Below are positions 41,691 to 52,433 of a stretch of DNA of 64,000 nucleotides, piece after piece. Where the stretch lies: assembly GCA_021151485.1 (NCBI GenBank), contig JAGKXB010000004.1, positions 1-64,000 of the forward strand. The letters are read 5' to 3'. This DNA is from Oxalobacteraceae bacterium (GTDB lineage Bacteria; Pseudomonadota; Gammaproteobacteria; Burkholderiales; Burkholderiaceae_D). The translations under genes and the position numbers were made by a program. Under the pieces are notes generated by a model. That model was not told where the DNA came from. It did not search any database and worked only from the letters and a program-made list of their open reading frames with translations. How positions within the stretch are numbered: the first letter of the stretch is position 1; each line of letters opens with the position of its first letter.

Positions 41691-43151
41691 TTATGCCGTA
41701 CCACCAACGGTGATGCCATCGATACGCAAAGTAGGTTGCCCAACGCCGACTGGCACGCTTTGGCCTTCTTTGCCACATACGCCAACGCCAGCATCCAGGC
41801 GCAAATCATTCCCTATCATCACCACGCGGTTCAGCACATCAGGACCATTTCCAATCAAAGTCGCACCTTTGACGGGGTAAGTTACTTTGCCATTTTCAAT
41901 TCGGTACGCCTCACTGGCAGAAAAGACAAACTTGCCATTGGTAATATCTACCTGGCCACCACCAAAATTCACCGCATACAGGCCATCTTTGACCGAAGCT
42001 AAAATTTCAGCCGGGTCTTTGTCACCCGCCAACATATAGGTATTGGTCATGCGCGGCATGGGAAGATGCGCAAATGATTCGCGACGCGCATTGCCAGTGA
42101 CGGGCATTTTCATTAAACGCGCATTCAAACTATCTTGCAAATAACCCTTCAAAATACCATCTTCGATCAAAGTCGTGCACTGGCTAGGATTGCCCTCATC
42201 ATCGATATTCAAAGAACCACGTCGATCCGCAATCGTGCCATCATCCACCACCGTCACACCTGGCGCTGCCACGCGCTCGCCGATACGGCCTGAAAAAGTG
42301 CTGCTGCCTTTGCGATTAAAATCGCCTTCCAAACCATGACCAATCGCTTCATGCAACAACACGCCTGGCCAACCCGGCCCCAACACCACGGTCATCGGAC
42401 CAGCCGGTGCAGGCCGCGCATCCAAATTAACCAATGCAGCGTGCACCGCTTGCTCAGCATATTGGGTCAAGATGTCATCGCTAAAATAGCCATAACCAAA
42501 ACGCCCACCGCCGCCGCTAGAACCGGTTTCACGGCGGCCATTTTGCTCAGCAATCACCGTAATCGAAAGACGTACCAAAGGCCGAATATCCGCCGCCAAC
42601 ACGCCATCACTGCGAGCGACCAATACGACATCATATTCACCAGCCAACCCCGCCATGACTTGCACAATGCGTGGATCCTGCGCCCGTGCGATGGCTTCTA
42701 TACGCTCTAGTAATTTGACTTTTTCTTCTGCCGTCAAGGTTGCCAAAGGATCGGTAGGCAAATACAAGGAACGACCACCAACTTGTTGCATCGAAGCTGC
42801 TACTTTGACCTTACCACTACCAGCGCGTGCAATGGTGCGCGTGGCGGCAACAGCTTCCAATAAAGTGCGCTCAGAAATTTCGTCTGAATACGAAAAAGCA
42901 GTTTTATCTCCCGACACCGCACGTACACCAACACCTTGATCGATCGAAAAGCTACCAGTTTTGACGATACCCTCTTCCAAACTCCAACCTTCGCTCTTAG
43001 TTAATTGAAAGTACAGATCAGCATACTCAACACGATGCGTAAACATGGTACCTAAAGCGCGCAATAGTTTGGTTTCATCCAAACCAAAAGGCGTCAGTAA
43101 TACATCGCGTGCGATGTTCAACGCACTGAGATTGGGTGCAAATGATGTCAT
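41691..43151 (-). CDS. tldD: Metalloprotease TldD
   Basis: 486 residues. TldD works with TldE (PmbA) on peptide substrates such as microcin precursors and antitoxins. The zinc site HEAIGH lies at residues 267-272, as expected. No tldE is in the window. The order nitrilase-tldD-aroG is shared with other Burkholderiales, from memory. Confidence 0.95.
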   Translation of the reverse strand: MTSFAPNLSALNIARDVLLTPFGLDETKLLRALGTMFTHRVEYADLYFQLTKSEGWSLEEGIVKTGSFSIDQGVGVRAVSGDKTAFSYSDEISERTLLEAVAATRTIARAGSGKVKVAASMQQVGGRSLYLPTDPLATLTAEEKVKLLERIEAIARAQDPRIVQVMAGLAGEYDVVLVARSDGVLAADIRPLVRLSITVIAEQNGRRETGSSGGGGRFGYGYFSDDILTQYAEQAVHAALVNLDARPAPAGPMTVVLGPGWPGVLLHEAIGHGLEGDFNRKGSSTFSGRIGERVAAPGVTVVDDGTIADRRGSLNIDDEGNPSQCTTLIEDGILKGYLQDSLNARLMKMPVTGNARRESFAHLPMPRMTNTYMLAGDKDPAEILASVKDGLYAVNFGGGQVDITNGKFVFSASEAYRIENGKVTYPVKGATLIGNGPDVLNRVVMIGNDLRLDAGVGVCGKEGQSVPVGVGQPTLRIDGITVGGTA

Positions 43152-43296
43152 GGTGTTCAGCTTTGTTGAATTGAGATATTGAGATGAATTGAGCGCGCGG
43201 ACAATATGTCACCGCAGGTCGTCAATTATGAAACGTCAATTGTAGACTATCGAGCAATCTCTGGTTTGCCCATCTTAAAAATCGCAAAGGTATACG

Positions 43297-44097
43297 TTAC
43301 AAACGACGATGCTGCAACGCAGGCAAATTGGTGCGTACGCTGTCCAGATAGGATTGATCAATGACACCACTGACCAAGCCAATTCCCTCAGGCAGAACCG
43401 CTTTGACTTGACCCCAAGGATCGATCAGCATGCTGTGTCCCCAGGTGTGACGACCATTTTGATGCTGACCACCTTGCGCGGCGGCCAATACATAACACTG
43501 ATTTTCAATCGCGCGAGTACGCAATAAAACCTCCCAATGTGCGATACCCGTCGTATACGTAAACGCCGCTGGCACCACAATCAATGCGCAAGTTCCCATG
43601 GCACGATAGAGCTCGGGGAAACGCAAGTCATAGCACACGGATAATCCAACTTTGCCGAATGGTGCCTCAAAGCTGCCAATTTGTGCACCAGCAATAATAT
43701 TGCGTGACTCATCGTAGCTTTCATTTTTGGCGGGATTAGCAAAACTAAACAAATGCATTTTGTCGTAGCGATAAGCCAACAAGCCGTCCGGGTTGTAGAC
43801 CAACGTTGCATTAAATACCTTGCCAACTTCCGGTGAACTTAATGGCAGAGTACCACCTATCAACCATAGCTGATGTTGACGTGCCATATCAGACATAAAG
43901 CGCTGAATCGGGCCATTGTGCAAAACTTCTGCATAATCCATCAAATCACGTCCCATGCCAGCCCAATATTCTGGCAACAACACCAACTGCGCTCCTTGCT
44001 CTGCCGCTTGCGCAATCAAGCTGCGGGCAGTGACAATGTTTTCTTCTAAAGATGGCGTGGAAACCATTTGTATGGCAGCGATGGTAGTTGGATTCAT
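43297..44097 (-). CDS. Nitrilase-superfamily carbon-nitrogen hydrolase (Nit1/YafV-like)
   Basis: 266 residues from the ATG at 44097; a GTG seven codons upstream (44118) is also open. The catalytic triad is intact: Glu43 (LLPEYW), Lys113 (YDKMHLF) and Cys155 (SVCYDLRFPE). Closest by feel to Nit1/Nit2-type omega-amidases, including the enzymes that hydrolyse deaminated glutathione; the substrate is not certain. It lies between yhdP and tldD on the same strand. Confidence 0.88.
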   Translation of the reverse strand: MNPTTIAAIQMVSTPSLEENIVTARSLIAQAAEQGAQLVLLPEYWAGMGRDLMDYAEVLHNGPIQRFMSDMARQHQLWLIGGTLPLSSPEVGKVFNATLVYNPDGLLAYRYDKMHLFSFANPAKNESYDESRNIIAGAQIGSFEAPFGKVGLSVCYDLRFPELYRAMGTCALIVVPAAFTYTTGIAHWEVLLRTRAIENQCYVLAAAQGGQHQNGRHTWGHSMLIDPWGQVKAVLPEGIGLVSGVIDQSYLDSVRTNLPALQHRRL

Positions 44098-44177
44098 GAT
44101 GACGAAATTGGTAGGCACTTAAAAAATCAAATCAAACTGTATATACAAACCACAAGTACAACGATGCTGATGTACCT

Positions 44178-47100
44178 TTACTTACTCTTATCATCGTTAG
44201 CCGATGTTTTGGTATTGATCTTAAGCACATTCGGATCTTTCCATGGACCTGTGATTTTGTACTGAAAAGTGAAGGCTTTCATCAAAGGATCGCGTAAAAA
44301 CAATTGCGCTAAAAAACTGCCTAATCCGACTACGGGATTCACCACCGCATAAGCGACGGATGCAGCACCGACGTTCACTTCAGGAATAACAGCAACATGC
44401 AAGTTTTGTGTTTCTTGCACCAAATCAACGCTTCCATCAAGCAACACTGTTGCACTCACACCGCGCATTTTGAGATTATCTGTTTTCACCACACCACGAT
44501 CCATCGTCGCAACAGCACTGATGTTATCGAACAAAAATCCCTCAGAAAACACGTCACGAAAATCTAACGTCAAACGACGCGGCAAAGATTGCAAACTCAA
44601 CACTCCCAACAGTTTGGCCGCACCTGGATCGACTTTCAAAAACTGTCCTGCCGCCACGTCCAAATGTACCTTCCCAGACAAGCTAGGATAATCAATCGAA
44701 GATGGCAAATCCTGCCACTGCATCTCACCGTCTATCTTCCCCTTACCACCACGCAATACGTCTTTGTAACCCAAGCGATCCAGCAACTTCCCTGCATTAA
44801 CAATATCCAAGGTGTAACTCAACGAAGTCGTATCCTCACCATTTTTCACATTGATACTCCACTTACCCGTTGCATTCAAACTTGCATCCGGATTGACCAA
44901 GGCAAGCTTGCTAATACGCCATTCGCGCACTCCCAAGTTACGTACATTGCTGGCTTGGAGATCAAGCTTGCCTAATTTCTTATTTGCCAATGCAAAGTGA
45001 TCAACCGAAATATCCAGCGCAGGAATATACCCGCCCTGATCTTTGCTATCAGACGTATTGCCGTCAGCGGATGGGATTTGTTGTGGAACCGTCAAAGTAG
45101 CCAAACGCGCTGTTACCTTGCCCAAGCCCATTCTTGAAGTATTCCACGTCACATGACCAGACGCTTGAGTAGAATCGATATTCGCTTGCCAATACCCTTT
45201 TTGATACGAAGCACCTAATACGACATGCTCTAACTTTTTCCCCATCAACATCAATTCAGACGTGCGCACAGCAAACACTTCCGGCTCAAAATATTGCGCC
45301 AAATTCAACGAATTGCTATCACGCACACCTTGGCGCCCAGACGGGCGAGTCCCTTGGTCTGCCACGACTTCGCGCCACGCATCCACATCCAGTACTGGCA
45401 TCTGCACATGCATCATCAAACCCTGGTCAGGTTCTGGCTCTGGCGCAACCACATTGACACCAATACCACCTTGTATCACACGCCATTCCGCATTTTTTTC
45501 TGAGATCTTTTGACGCTGATAACGCGCCATCATATTTGACCCTAACGACCAGGTGATTTCATCACGTAGAATCGCTGACTTATTCGGCCCAAGATTAAAA
45601 CCAGAGTCAGATGAAGTTGTTGATGTTGTTGCCGATGATTGCAAAGAAGACAATTGAAATTTTAAGGGCATAGTCTCATGCGCAGATTTACGCAAAGGAG
45701 CAGGAAAATCCAACACCAAGCCTTGTAAAGTCGATTCAACCGCAATATCTGTCTGGTATTTTTTGATATTCAACACCGCTGAATAGTGTGTACTACCACG
45801 AACACGCGATGCTAAATTTTGCTTAGCCAGTGCAGGATAAGCCCTACGCAACCCATCAGACGACGCATTGCCCGATGCCTTAATGACGATGCTGCCATCT
45901 TTTTGACTCCCCCCTGACAATGCCACTCCCCCGCCCAAAAAATTGGCATTCAAACCATTAAGTTTGATGCCTTTTTCATTGAATTCCAATTTGCCATTGG
46001 CAAGGGAAAACGCTGGCATACCACTTTGTAAATACACCTCGTTGTTAAGCAATTGCAATTTTCCTTGTACCGTTGACTCTAACAAACGTGCCAATGGCAA
46101 TTGCAAAGCAAGCGCCAATTTGGCATGCCCCGTCGCCTTCGTGTCTTCAGTAAAATGCTCTATCCATTCCAAAACGGGACTGACGCCCACGTAACGTACA
46201 AATCCTTGCAAAGGCCCAGCAGCATTGCCCTCGATGTTCAATTGCATATCGTGCGACAACATATCTGGAATGACCGCTTTAACATTCGACAATGCGATAC
46301 CCTGGGTGACCGCCGAATCTGCTTTTATCTCCAACCGAGCGCGATCTACGGTCAGGTGACCTTTAATTTGTTTGGCCTGCGGCCATAATGGCGCTTTTCC
46401 ATCCTTGGCGAATTTATCTGGCGCATAGTTCAAAGTGCCGTTCTCGATTTTAGCCGTGACCTTGAACTCCCCCTTGGAGGCATCACTGGCATGTAATGCG
46501 GAAAATGGAAAATGCGCCAAATCACCTTTGATTTTAATAACGGCATCACGCGCTTTGCCTTCTTCCAAAGCGTTCGTTAACCAATGTCGCACTTCATGGT
46601 GAGTTTGGATTGGTAGATATTGCCCGACCTTTTTGACATCCAACTCGGTTATTTTTGCCAATAAATGGATCGTTCCAGGCGCCTGTGATGAATGATTGCG
46701 CGGCATTAAGTAGCTACCCGCCAAGCTTGCACTCACTCCCTGTTGGGCCACATCCATCTTATTCAATTGGAGCAACACCTGATCTTGTCCAGAAAGCTGC
46801 CACTTTCCTTGCGCCCTCACATAATCAAAAGGTGGCAAATCAGGCGAAAAATAGGCTGGTAAATGTAAGCTAAATTGATCGGCATCAATACTGAAACTGC
46901 CGCCACTCTCGTGCATCTCTACAGCACCACTCAAATGCTCAAAACCCGGCATACCAGGCTGACCCAACTGTGCGGTTTGCGCCTGCCAGGATAGGTCACG
47001 AAACTGGCTTCGAACCTTATACGAAGTCGTGTCGGGGTAATGCCCCTGCCACTGGGCCGAAAAATCCTGTAATTGCCCACTGGGTGCCGCACTCTGCACC

Positions 47101-48416
47101 ATTTGGCGCTGCGCTTCCGACAACGGCAAACGCTGCACTAGCTGCGCCAATACTTGCAAATCTAACAATTTGGCATGCGCATCTATCTTTTCCAACACAT
47201 AGTTGGACATGCTTTTATTCTCTGTATTGCTTTTTTTGGGCGCTGCAAACGTGAGATTGATGCGCATGTTTGGCAAACTCAATCCTTCTTCCGTTTGCAT
47301 GGAAAAGTCACTCAGAGACAAAACATAAGCAACACGATCAGCGAAAAATTTCTTGATTGCCAAAACAGGACGTATCTCATTAACCGCCACACGCCCCTGT
47401 ACATACGCCAAATTTAACCACGGCATATCCTGAGAAAGGCGCATGACGGCATGCGACAACTGCACATCAGCCGTCACGCCTTTCACTTTTGCCTGCTCAA
47501 CCTTGATCCACGCCCGCACCCAACCCTGCCCTTGCTGCAAATCAAAAGAAGTAGGCATATCGCCATATTTTTTCCATTCCGCCCAATCTGCTTTTAACAA
47601 ATTGACGAACAACTCACCTTTCCATTCCGCAACATTAGAAATATTGCGTGAAAAATGCGGATGCGCAAAATCAGCCCGCACCTCAATCGGCCCAGACAAT
47701 GCAACCGGTGGCGCAGCTTTGCAGCTAAAACGGTGATGCCACCACGTATTTTGCAAAACACAATTAAGCTGATCCAACTTTAATTCTGGCGCACCACGCT
47801 GCTGATCAGTCCAGCGTAAGTGTCCGCCTCTCACAACGATTTCACGCTGCGCCAATAACCATGGCAAGCCTTTGCCATTCGCCTTGGGATCGGACAAAAA
47901 TCCTGCAATATACAAAGCACCGCTAGGATCACGCCTGACATCCAAGTCAGGCTGGTTTATTTCCAGAGTATTAAAACGTAGCTCGGCCACGATCAGTGAT
48001 CGCCATGCCAAACTGGCGGAAACACGAGGCAACGTTAATGCTGCACGCCCATCTTTGTCGCGCACGATGACATTCGTTAATAATAAGCGAGGATGTAAGC
48101 CATCCCATGAGGCAGCAATCTTGGCAATCGACACTGGCCGACCAAGCGCACGACTACTAATTTGTTCGACATTACTTTTGTAATGATCGATATTGGGCAA
48201 AACCAAATAACGTACACTCAACAACAGGCCACAAAACAGAAAATACGCCGTCAACACCACCAACAACAACGCTTTAAACACTGGCGTGCAAATAAAGCAT
48301 AAAGAGGCCCAGTACTGACGTTTCTTGCAATCTGAACGATTATCAGGGGCGCTGTCGTTATTGCACTCACTTTTGCCGTGATTAACCGAAGGTGGTGGTG
48401 TTTGATCGATTGACAT
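44178..48416 (-). CDS. yhdP: YhdP, AsmA-like giant envelope protein for phospholipid transport
   Basis: 1412 residues: cytoplasmic N-terminus of about 45 residues, one membrane segment (about 46-70), then a very long beta-rich periplasmic region with DUF3971 and AsmA-like C-terminal motifs. YhdP is one of the AsmA-like proteins thought to bridge the inner and outer membranes and carry phospholipids outward. The size and the placement next to glnE are typical. The C-terminal block around GLGSFLAQLFLRDPL is conserved. Confidence 0.9.
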   Translation of the reverse strand: MSIDQTPPPSVNHGKSECNNDSAPDNRSDCKKRQYWASLCFICTPVFKALLLVVLTAYFLFCGLLLSVRYLVLPNIDHYKSNVEQISSRALGRPVSIAKIAASWDGLHPRLLLTNVIVRDKDGRAALTLPRVSASLAWRSLIVAELRFNTLEINQPDLDVRRDPSGALYIAGFLSDPKANGKGLPWLLAQREIVVRGGHLRWTDQQRGAPELKLDQLNCVLQNTWWHHRFSCKAAPPVALSGPIEVRADFAHPHFSRNISNVAEWKGELFVNLLKADWAEWKKYGDMPTSFDLQQGQGWVRAWIKVEQAKVKGVTADVQLSHAVMRLSQDMPWLNLAYVQGRVAVNEIRPVLAIKKFFADRVAYVLSLSDFSMQTEEGLSLPNMRINLTFAAPKKSNTENKSMSNYVLEKIDAHAKLLDLQVLAQLVQRLPLSEAQRQMVQSAAPSGQLQDFSAQWQGHYPDTTSYKVRSQFRDLSWQAQTAQLGQPGMPGFEHLSGAVEMHESGGSFSIDADQFSLHLPAYFSPDLPPFDYVRAQGKWQLSGQDQVLLQLNKMDVAQQGVSASLAGSYLMPRNHSSQAPGTIHLLAKITELDVKKVGQYLPIQTHHEVRHWLTNALEEGKARDAVIKIKGDLAHFPFSALHASDASKGEFKVTAKIENGTLNYAPDKFAKDGKAPLWPQAKQIKGHLTVDRARLEIKADSAVTQGIALSNVKAVIPDMLSHDMQLNIEGNAAGPLQGFVRYVGVSPVLEWIEHFTEDTKATGHAKLALALQLPLARLLESTVQGKLQLLNNEVYLQSGMPAFSLANGKLEFNEKGIKLNGLNANFLGGGVALSGGSQKDGSIVIKASGNASSDGLRRAYPALAKQNLASRVRGSTHYSAVLNIKKYQTDIAVESTLQGLVLDFPAPLRKSAHETMPLKFQLSSLQSSATTSTTSSDSGFNLGPNKSAILRDEITWSLGSNMMARYQRQKISEKNAEWRVIQGGIGVNVVAPEPEPDQGLMMHVQMPVLDVDAWREVVADQGTRPSGRQGVRDSNSLNLAQYFEPEVFAVRTSELMLMGKKLEHVVLGASYQKGYWQANIDSTQASGHVTWNTSRMGLGKVTARLATLTVPQQIPSADGNTSDSKDQGGYIPALDISVDHFALANKKLGKLDLQASNVRNLGVREWRISKLALVNPDASLNATGKWSINVKNGEDTTSLSYTLDIVNAGKLLDRLGYKDVLRGGKGKIDGEMQWQDLPSSIDYPSLSGKVHLDVAAGQFLKVDPGAAKLLGVLSLQSLPRRLTLDFRDVFSEGFLFDNISAVATMDRGVVKTDNLKMRGVSATVLLDGSVDLVQETQNLHVAVIPEVNVGAASVAYAVVNPVVGLGSFLAQLFLRDPLMKAFTFQYKITGPWKDPNVLKINTKTSANDDKSK

Positions 48417-48460
48417 TAAAAGGGCATCACTGTGTAATGGTTTGTTCCATGAGATTAAAA

Positions 48461-48498
48461 GTCGCTGGGTTCCCGCCTAAACCCGCGGGAACGACTGG
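48461..48498. repeat. Dispersed hairpin repeat (GTTCCCGC/GCGGGAAC)
   Basis: Stem GTTCCCGC and GCGGGAAC around CTAAACCC. Further copies are at 57643 and 60507. It lies in the 143-base gap between the divergent yhdP and glnE genes and resembles the dRS3-like short repeats of betaproteobacteria. Confidence 0.75.
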
Positions 48499-48559
48499 CT
48501 ATAAAGAAAATTTGGGTTAATTATTTCGGCCACTTTCTACGCATACATACGCATTCACC

Positions 48560-51364
48560 ATGTCATCTCTACTCCCATCACCATCGCTACTGTCACCGCT
48601 GGATGCTTCTCACTTTTACACACGCTGGATCAATGCGGATACAGAGCGCGCTAACCAAGTTGCAGAACTGGCCGGATTATCCCTTGCTTCCTGCGATTTT
48701 GCCTATTTTTTAGCAAAAGAAACTAACAACGGCCTGCCATTGCCACGCGCCATGCGCCGACTACGACATTTATTACTAGCAGCGCTCATCGTACGCGATT
48801 TAAACGGACAAGCCAATTTAGCCGAAGTGGTCGACACCATGACCGCATTCGCCGATTTTGCAGTACGCACACATTTGGATGCTTTACATGCGGAAATGAT
48901 TGCGCTCTACGGCACACCGATAGGCGAAGAATCCCAACAAGCGCAAGAGCTCATTGTCATGGGTATGGGCAAATTGGGTGGTGGTGAGTTAAATGTCTCA
49001 TCCGATATCGATTTGATTTTTTTGTATCCAGAAGAAGGGGAAACACAAACCGAAACGCCCGATCAACGCTCGCTATCGAATCATGAATTTTTCACCAAAT
49101 TGGGCAAAAAACTGATCGCAGCGCTGTCAGAAATTACCGAAGATGGCTTCACCTTCCGCGTCGATATGGCCTTACGCCCCAATGGCGTATCCGGCCCGCT
49201 GGTGGCCAGCTTTAACATGCTGGAAGAGTATTTCCTGGTACAAGGCCGAGAATGGGAACGTTATGCCTGGGTTAAAGCACGTGCTATTAGCGGACAAACC
49301 AGCAATATCTCGGCTTTGGATGCCATCGTGCGACCATTTGTTTATCGACGCTATCTGGATTTTGGCATCATCGATGCCATCCGCACCATGCATGATCAAA
49401 TCCGAGCCGAAGTCAGCCGACAAGAAAGATTGCATCCAGATCGCAGTAACAACATCAAACTGGGGCGCGGTGGGATCCGTGAAATAGAATTTCTAGTTCA
49501 AGTATTTCAACTCATACGCGGCGGGCGCGACAGTATGCTACGCCAGCGTTCAACCCGCGACACATTGATCACACTGGCGCAAAAACAATTACTCGCCCCA
49601 GCCATCGTCGAGCAATTACAAACGGCCTACACCTTTCTGCGCAATTTAGAACATCGTTTGCAATATCTGGACGATGCGCAGACGCATACGCTGCCCAGTA
49701 GCCCAGAAAGCTACCTGCGCGTGGCACAGATGATGGGCATGCGCGATAGCGCATCGCTGCTCGCCACATTGGGCCAGCAACGTGCTTTTGTCGCCGCGCA
49801 GTTTGATGCCATTTTTAGCGATAAAAATGAGAAAAACGTCTCATCTTCAACATCCTCAACATCCGAAACAAAAACTAACGATGGCACCACGATCACACCA
49901 ACCAGCGACGGCGACTGGTGTGATGCCGACATGGTCCAACGCCTAAGCACACTAGGCTTCACCGATGCAGCAACGGCTAGTCAACGTTTGCTGGCAACGC
50001 TGCAATCGCCACGTCTGCTTTCCTTACCAGAAAGCAGCAAGAACAAGCTCACCACCCTGATTAACCTGGCGCTGCCGCTGCTTGTTAAATCCACCAGTTC
50101 TATACCATCAACATCGGCTGCTGCGACCAATCTAGACCCACACATTGGTTTAGCCAGACTGCTGGATTTCTTCGAAACCATCGCCCGCCGCGCGGCTTAC
50201 TTATCCTTGCTGATTGAATATCCCCACACGCTAGAACGCGTGATCCGCATGATTCAAGCAAGCGACTGGGCGGCCAAATATTTAAACACGCACCCCATTT
50301 TGCTGGATGAATTGCTAGATGATCGTATTTACCAAAGTGCATCCAACTGGCCACAGTTTCAAACAGAATTACAACACCAACTAGATGCCGTTCCTGGTGA
50401 TACCGAGCGCCAAATGGATATTCTGCGCGACATGCACCATGCGCAATTATTCCGTTTGCTGGCGCAAGATTTGGCTGAAAAACTCACAGTAGAACAATTA
50501 GCCGATGAGCTATCCAAACTGGCCGATATCATGGTGCAAACCACCTTGCAAGCCATCTGGCGCACGCTGCCGCAACGGCATAGAGAAGTTCCACAATTTG
50601 CCGTCATCGCCTACGGCAAGCTAGGAGGCAAAGAGTTTTCCTACGCGTCCGACCTGGATGTGATTTTTTTATACGACGATGAGGAGCAAGATGCGCCCGC
50701 CCTCTACGCCAAACTGGCGCAACGCTTCATCACCTGGATGACCTGCCACACCTCGGCTGGCATTTTGTTTGACGTTGATATTGCCTTGAGACCCGATGGC
50801 GCCAGCGGTTTGCTGGTGTCCAGCCTGACATCCTTTGCGCGTTATCAAACCCAATCTGCTTGGCTATGGGAGCATCAAGCCTTAAGCCGCGCCCGCTTTT
50901 GCGCCGGCGACCAAGCACTGGGCGAACGCTTCGAAGCATTGCGCATCCAAATCTTGCGCCAACCAAGACAAGCGGAAACACTGCGACAAGAAGTCCTCGC
51001 CATGCGAGAAAAAATGCATGCCGCCCATCCAACACGTGCCAATGATTTTGATCTAAAACAAGATGCGGGTGGCATGATTGATATTGAGTTCATCGTGCAG
51101 TTCTTAGTCTTACGCCATGCGGCCCAATATCCTGAATTAACTGCTAATAGCGGCAATATTGCCCTATTGAAGATATGTGGAGAACTGGGTTTAATCGATA
51201 CGGATTTAGCACTCAAAACAGCCAATGCATATCGCAGTTTCAGAAAACACCAACATCAACTACGTTTGCAAGGAAAAGAACACGCAAAAATTGACATCGC
51301 AAGCGTTGCAGATGAAGTAACAGCAGTCAAAGCGTTATGGGATAAAAGTTTTAATCCGCATTAA
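48560..51364 (+). CDS. glnE: Glutamine synthetase adenylyltransferase / deadenylylase
   Basis: 934 residues with two nucleotidyltransferase domains: GMGKLGGGELNVSSDIDLIF in the first half (deadenylylating) and AYGKLGGKEFSYASDLDVIF in the second (adenylylating). It adds or removes AMP on glutamine synthetase in answer to nitrogen status through PII. A serine- and threonine-rich insert lies between the domains at about residue 430. It is divergent from yhdP. Confidence 0.96.
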   Translation: MSSLLPSPSLLSPLDASHFYTRWINADTERANQVAELAGLSLASCDFAYFLAKETNNGLPLPRAMRRLRHLLLAALIVRDLNGQANLAEVVDTMTAFADFAVRTHLDALHAEMIALYGTPIGEESQQAQELIVMGMGKLGGGELNVSSDIDLIFLYPEEGETQTETPDQRSLSNHEFFTKLGKKLIAALSEITEDGFTFRVDMALRPNGVSGPLVASFNMLEEYFLVQGREWERYAWVKARAISGQTSNISALDAIVRPFVYRRYLDFGIIDAIRTMHDQIRAEVSRQERLHPDRSNNIKLGRGGIREIEFLVQVFQLIRGGRDSMLRQRSTRDTLITLAQKQLLAPAIVEQLQTAYTFLRNLEHRLQYLDDAQTHTLPSSPESYLRVAQMMGMRDSASLLATLGQQRAFVAAQFDAIFSDKNEKNVSSSTSSTSETKTNDGTTITPTSDGDWCDADMVQRLSTLGFTDAATASQRLLATLQSPRLLSLPESSKNKLTTLINLALPLLVKSTSSIPSTSAAATNLDPHIGLARLLDFFETIARRAAYLSLLIEYPHTLERVIRMIQASDWAAKYLNTHPILLDELLDDRIYQSASNWPQFQTELQHQLDAVPGDTERQMDILRDMHHAQLFRLLAQDLAEKLTVEQLADELSKLADIMVQTTLQAIWRTLPQRHREVPQFAVIAYGKLGGKEFSYASDLDVIFLYDDEEQDAPALYAKLAQRFITWMTCHTSAGILFDVDIALRPDGASGLLVSSLTSFARYQTQSAWLWEHQALSRARFCAGDQALGERFEALRIQILRQPRQAETLRQEVLAMREKMHAAHPTRANDFDLKQDAGGMIDIEFIVQFLVLRHAAQYPELTANSGNIALLKICGELGLIDTDLALKTANAYRSFRKHQHQLRLQGKEHAKIDIASVADEVTAVKALWDKSFNPH

Positions 51365-51542
51365 AACTAGGCTTAATTGATGGAATTACACACTGAGAGT
51401 GGGGCATGATGTTTTTATCTTTGTTCAAGAGTGGCTACAAGGAGGCGACTGAGACAAAAAGATAAAATTGCATTAAAATTAATTAGTTGTATTTTTGATA
51501 TGCTCATAAATTCTCTTCAATCGCCAATACAAAGCACACATC

Positions 51543-52364
51543 ATGAATTTCATTTCAAGCATCCCTCAGAATATTGTCAGATCAACATCGCGCAATTTCG
51601 CAACGCACAAGAATATTAAGTCTAGTCCTAGCACTCCTTTTAAAAATTTTCCGCAATCATCGCGGCCAAACCACACTCCTCTTAAACACTTGGTATTCGG
51701 TGTGGTCATTACCGGAATTGCTGCAAACGAAGTGACGTCTATCTGGCATGATCAAAAAAATCACGAAGAGATTGCTCGCCAAATGTCAGATGCACAACGC
51801 ACATTTGCAATCGAACATCCTGATCATACTTTCTTAGGTTTTCATGGGTCACGTGATCCGACTCATCATAATCCGGCTGAAGTAGCAATCGAGCAACGAC
51901 ACCGTTTATGTTACGTGCCACAGGAAATCAAGCACGCCTCTGAATTAAGTCATGCTTATGCGTTTAAACGCAGTATTTTTACCTGGTTAATGAACAAAAT
52001 ACCTGGAAGCAGTTCTATTTTTCCCCCAACTGCTGGGTCTATTTACCCAATAGGAATGCAAAACGAAGCCTTAAAAAACATGGTCACGAGCTACCATGCT
52101 TTAGGATCTGGGCTTGGGACATTAGACGAACTAGAACAAAGGGTAGAAACACGGTATACAACACCAGATGGACGATCATTGCTTCAGGTTTCCCATCGAA
52201 ATGTCGCATGGATTACAGCCGATGGCCAAAACCACATATTGTACGGCAAACCAATATCTGTTGAGCAACCAAAAAGCATGTATTACACCATCTTATGGGG
52301 AAATTTTTACACTGCGTTTCCCGGCGAGCACACTGGAAACTATGAGCCACCAGTAGGCAAATAA
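51543..52364 (+). CDS. Unknown protein with mitochondrial-presequence-like N-terminus (effector candidate 4)
   Basis: 273 residues; not recognised. Residues 1-48 hold Arg, Lys, Ser and Thr in plenty and no Asp or Glu, and contain SRNFATHKN (16-24), which looks like a mitochondrial processing site. A single likely membrane segment follows at 49-68. The rest (about 70-273) is soluble. TFLGFHGSRDP (96-106) recalls the histidine-glycine motif of diphtheria-type ADP-ribosyltransferases, but I cannot find the matching tyrosine and glutamate motifs with confidence. It lacks a ribosome site and sits alone between glnE and gap, with its own terminator. Confidence 0.6.
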   Translation: MNFISSIPQNIVRSTSRNFATHKNIKSSPSTPFKNFPQSSRPNHTPLKHLVFGVVITGIAANEVTSIWHDQKNHEEIARQMSDAQRTFAIEHPDHTFLGFHGSRDPTHHNPAEVAIEQRHRLCYVPQEIKHASELSHAYAFKRSIFTWLMNKIPGSSSIFPPTAGSIYPIGMQNEALKNMVTSYHALGSGLGTLDELEQRVETRYTTPDGRSLLQVSHRNVAWITADGQNHILYGKPISVEQPKSMYYTILWGNFYTAFPGEHTGNYEPPVGK

Positions 52365-52393
52365 TAAAGCGGACTATAAGCCCGCTTTATTAT
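52361..52393 (+). terminator. Terminator-like hairpin between candidate 4 and gap
   Basis: ATAATAAAGCGG and its exact 12-base complement with a nine-base loop. The left arm overlaps the stop codon of candidate 4. The stem ends in AT pairs rather than a T-run; it may serve both convergent transcripts. Confidence 0.75.
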
Positions 52394-52433
52394 GTTTATT
52401 GCTACTTGCTATTGACTACTCAGTATCTACTAC

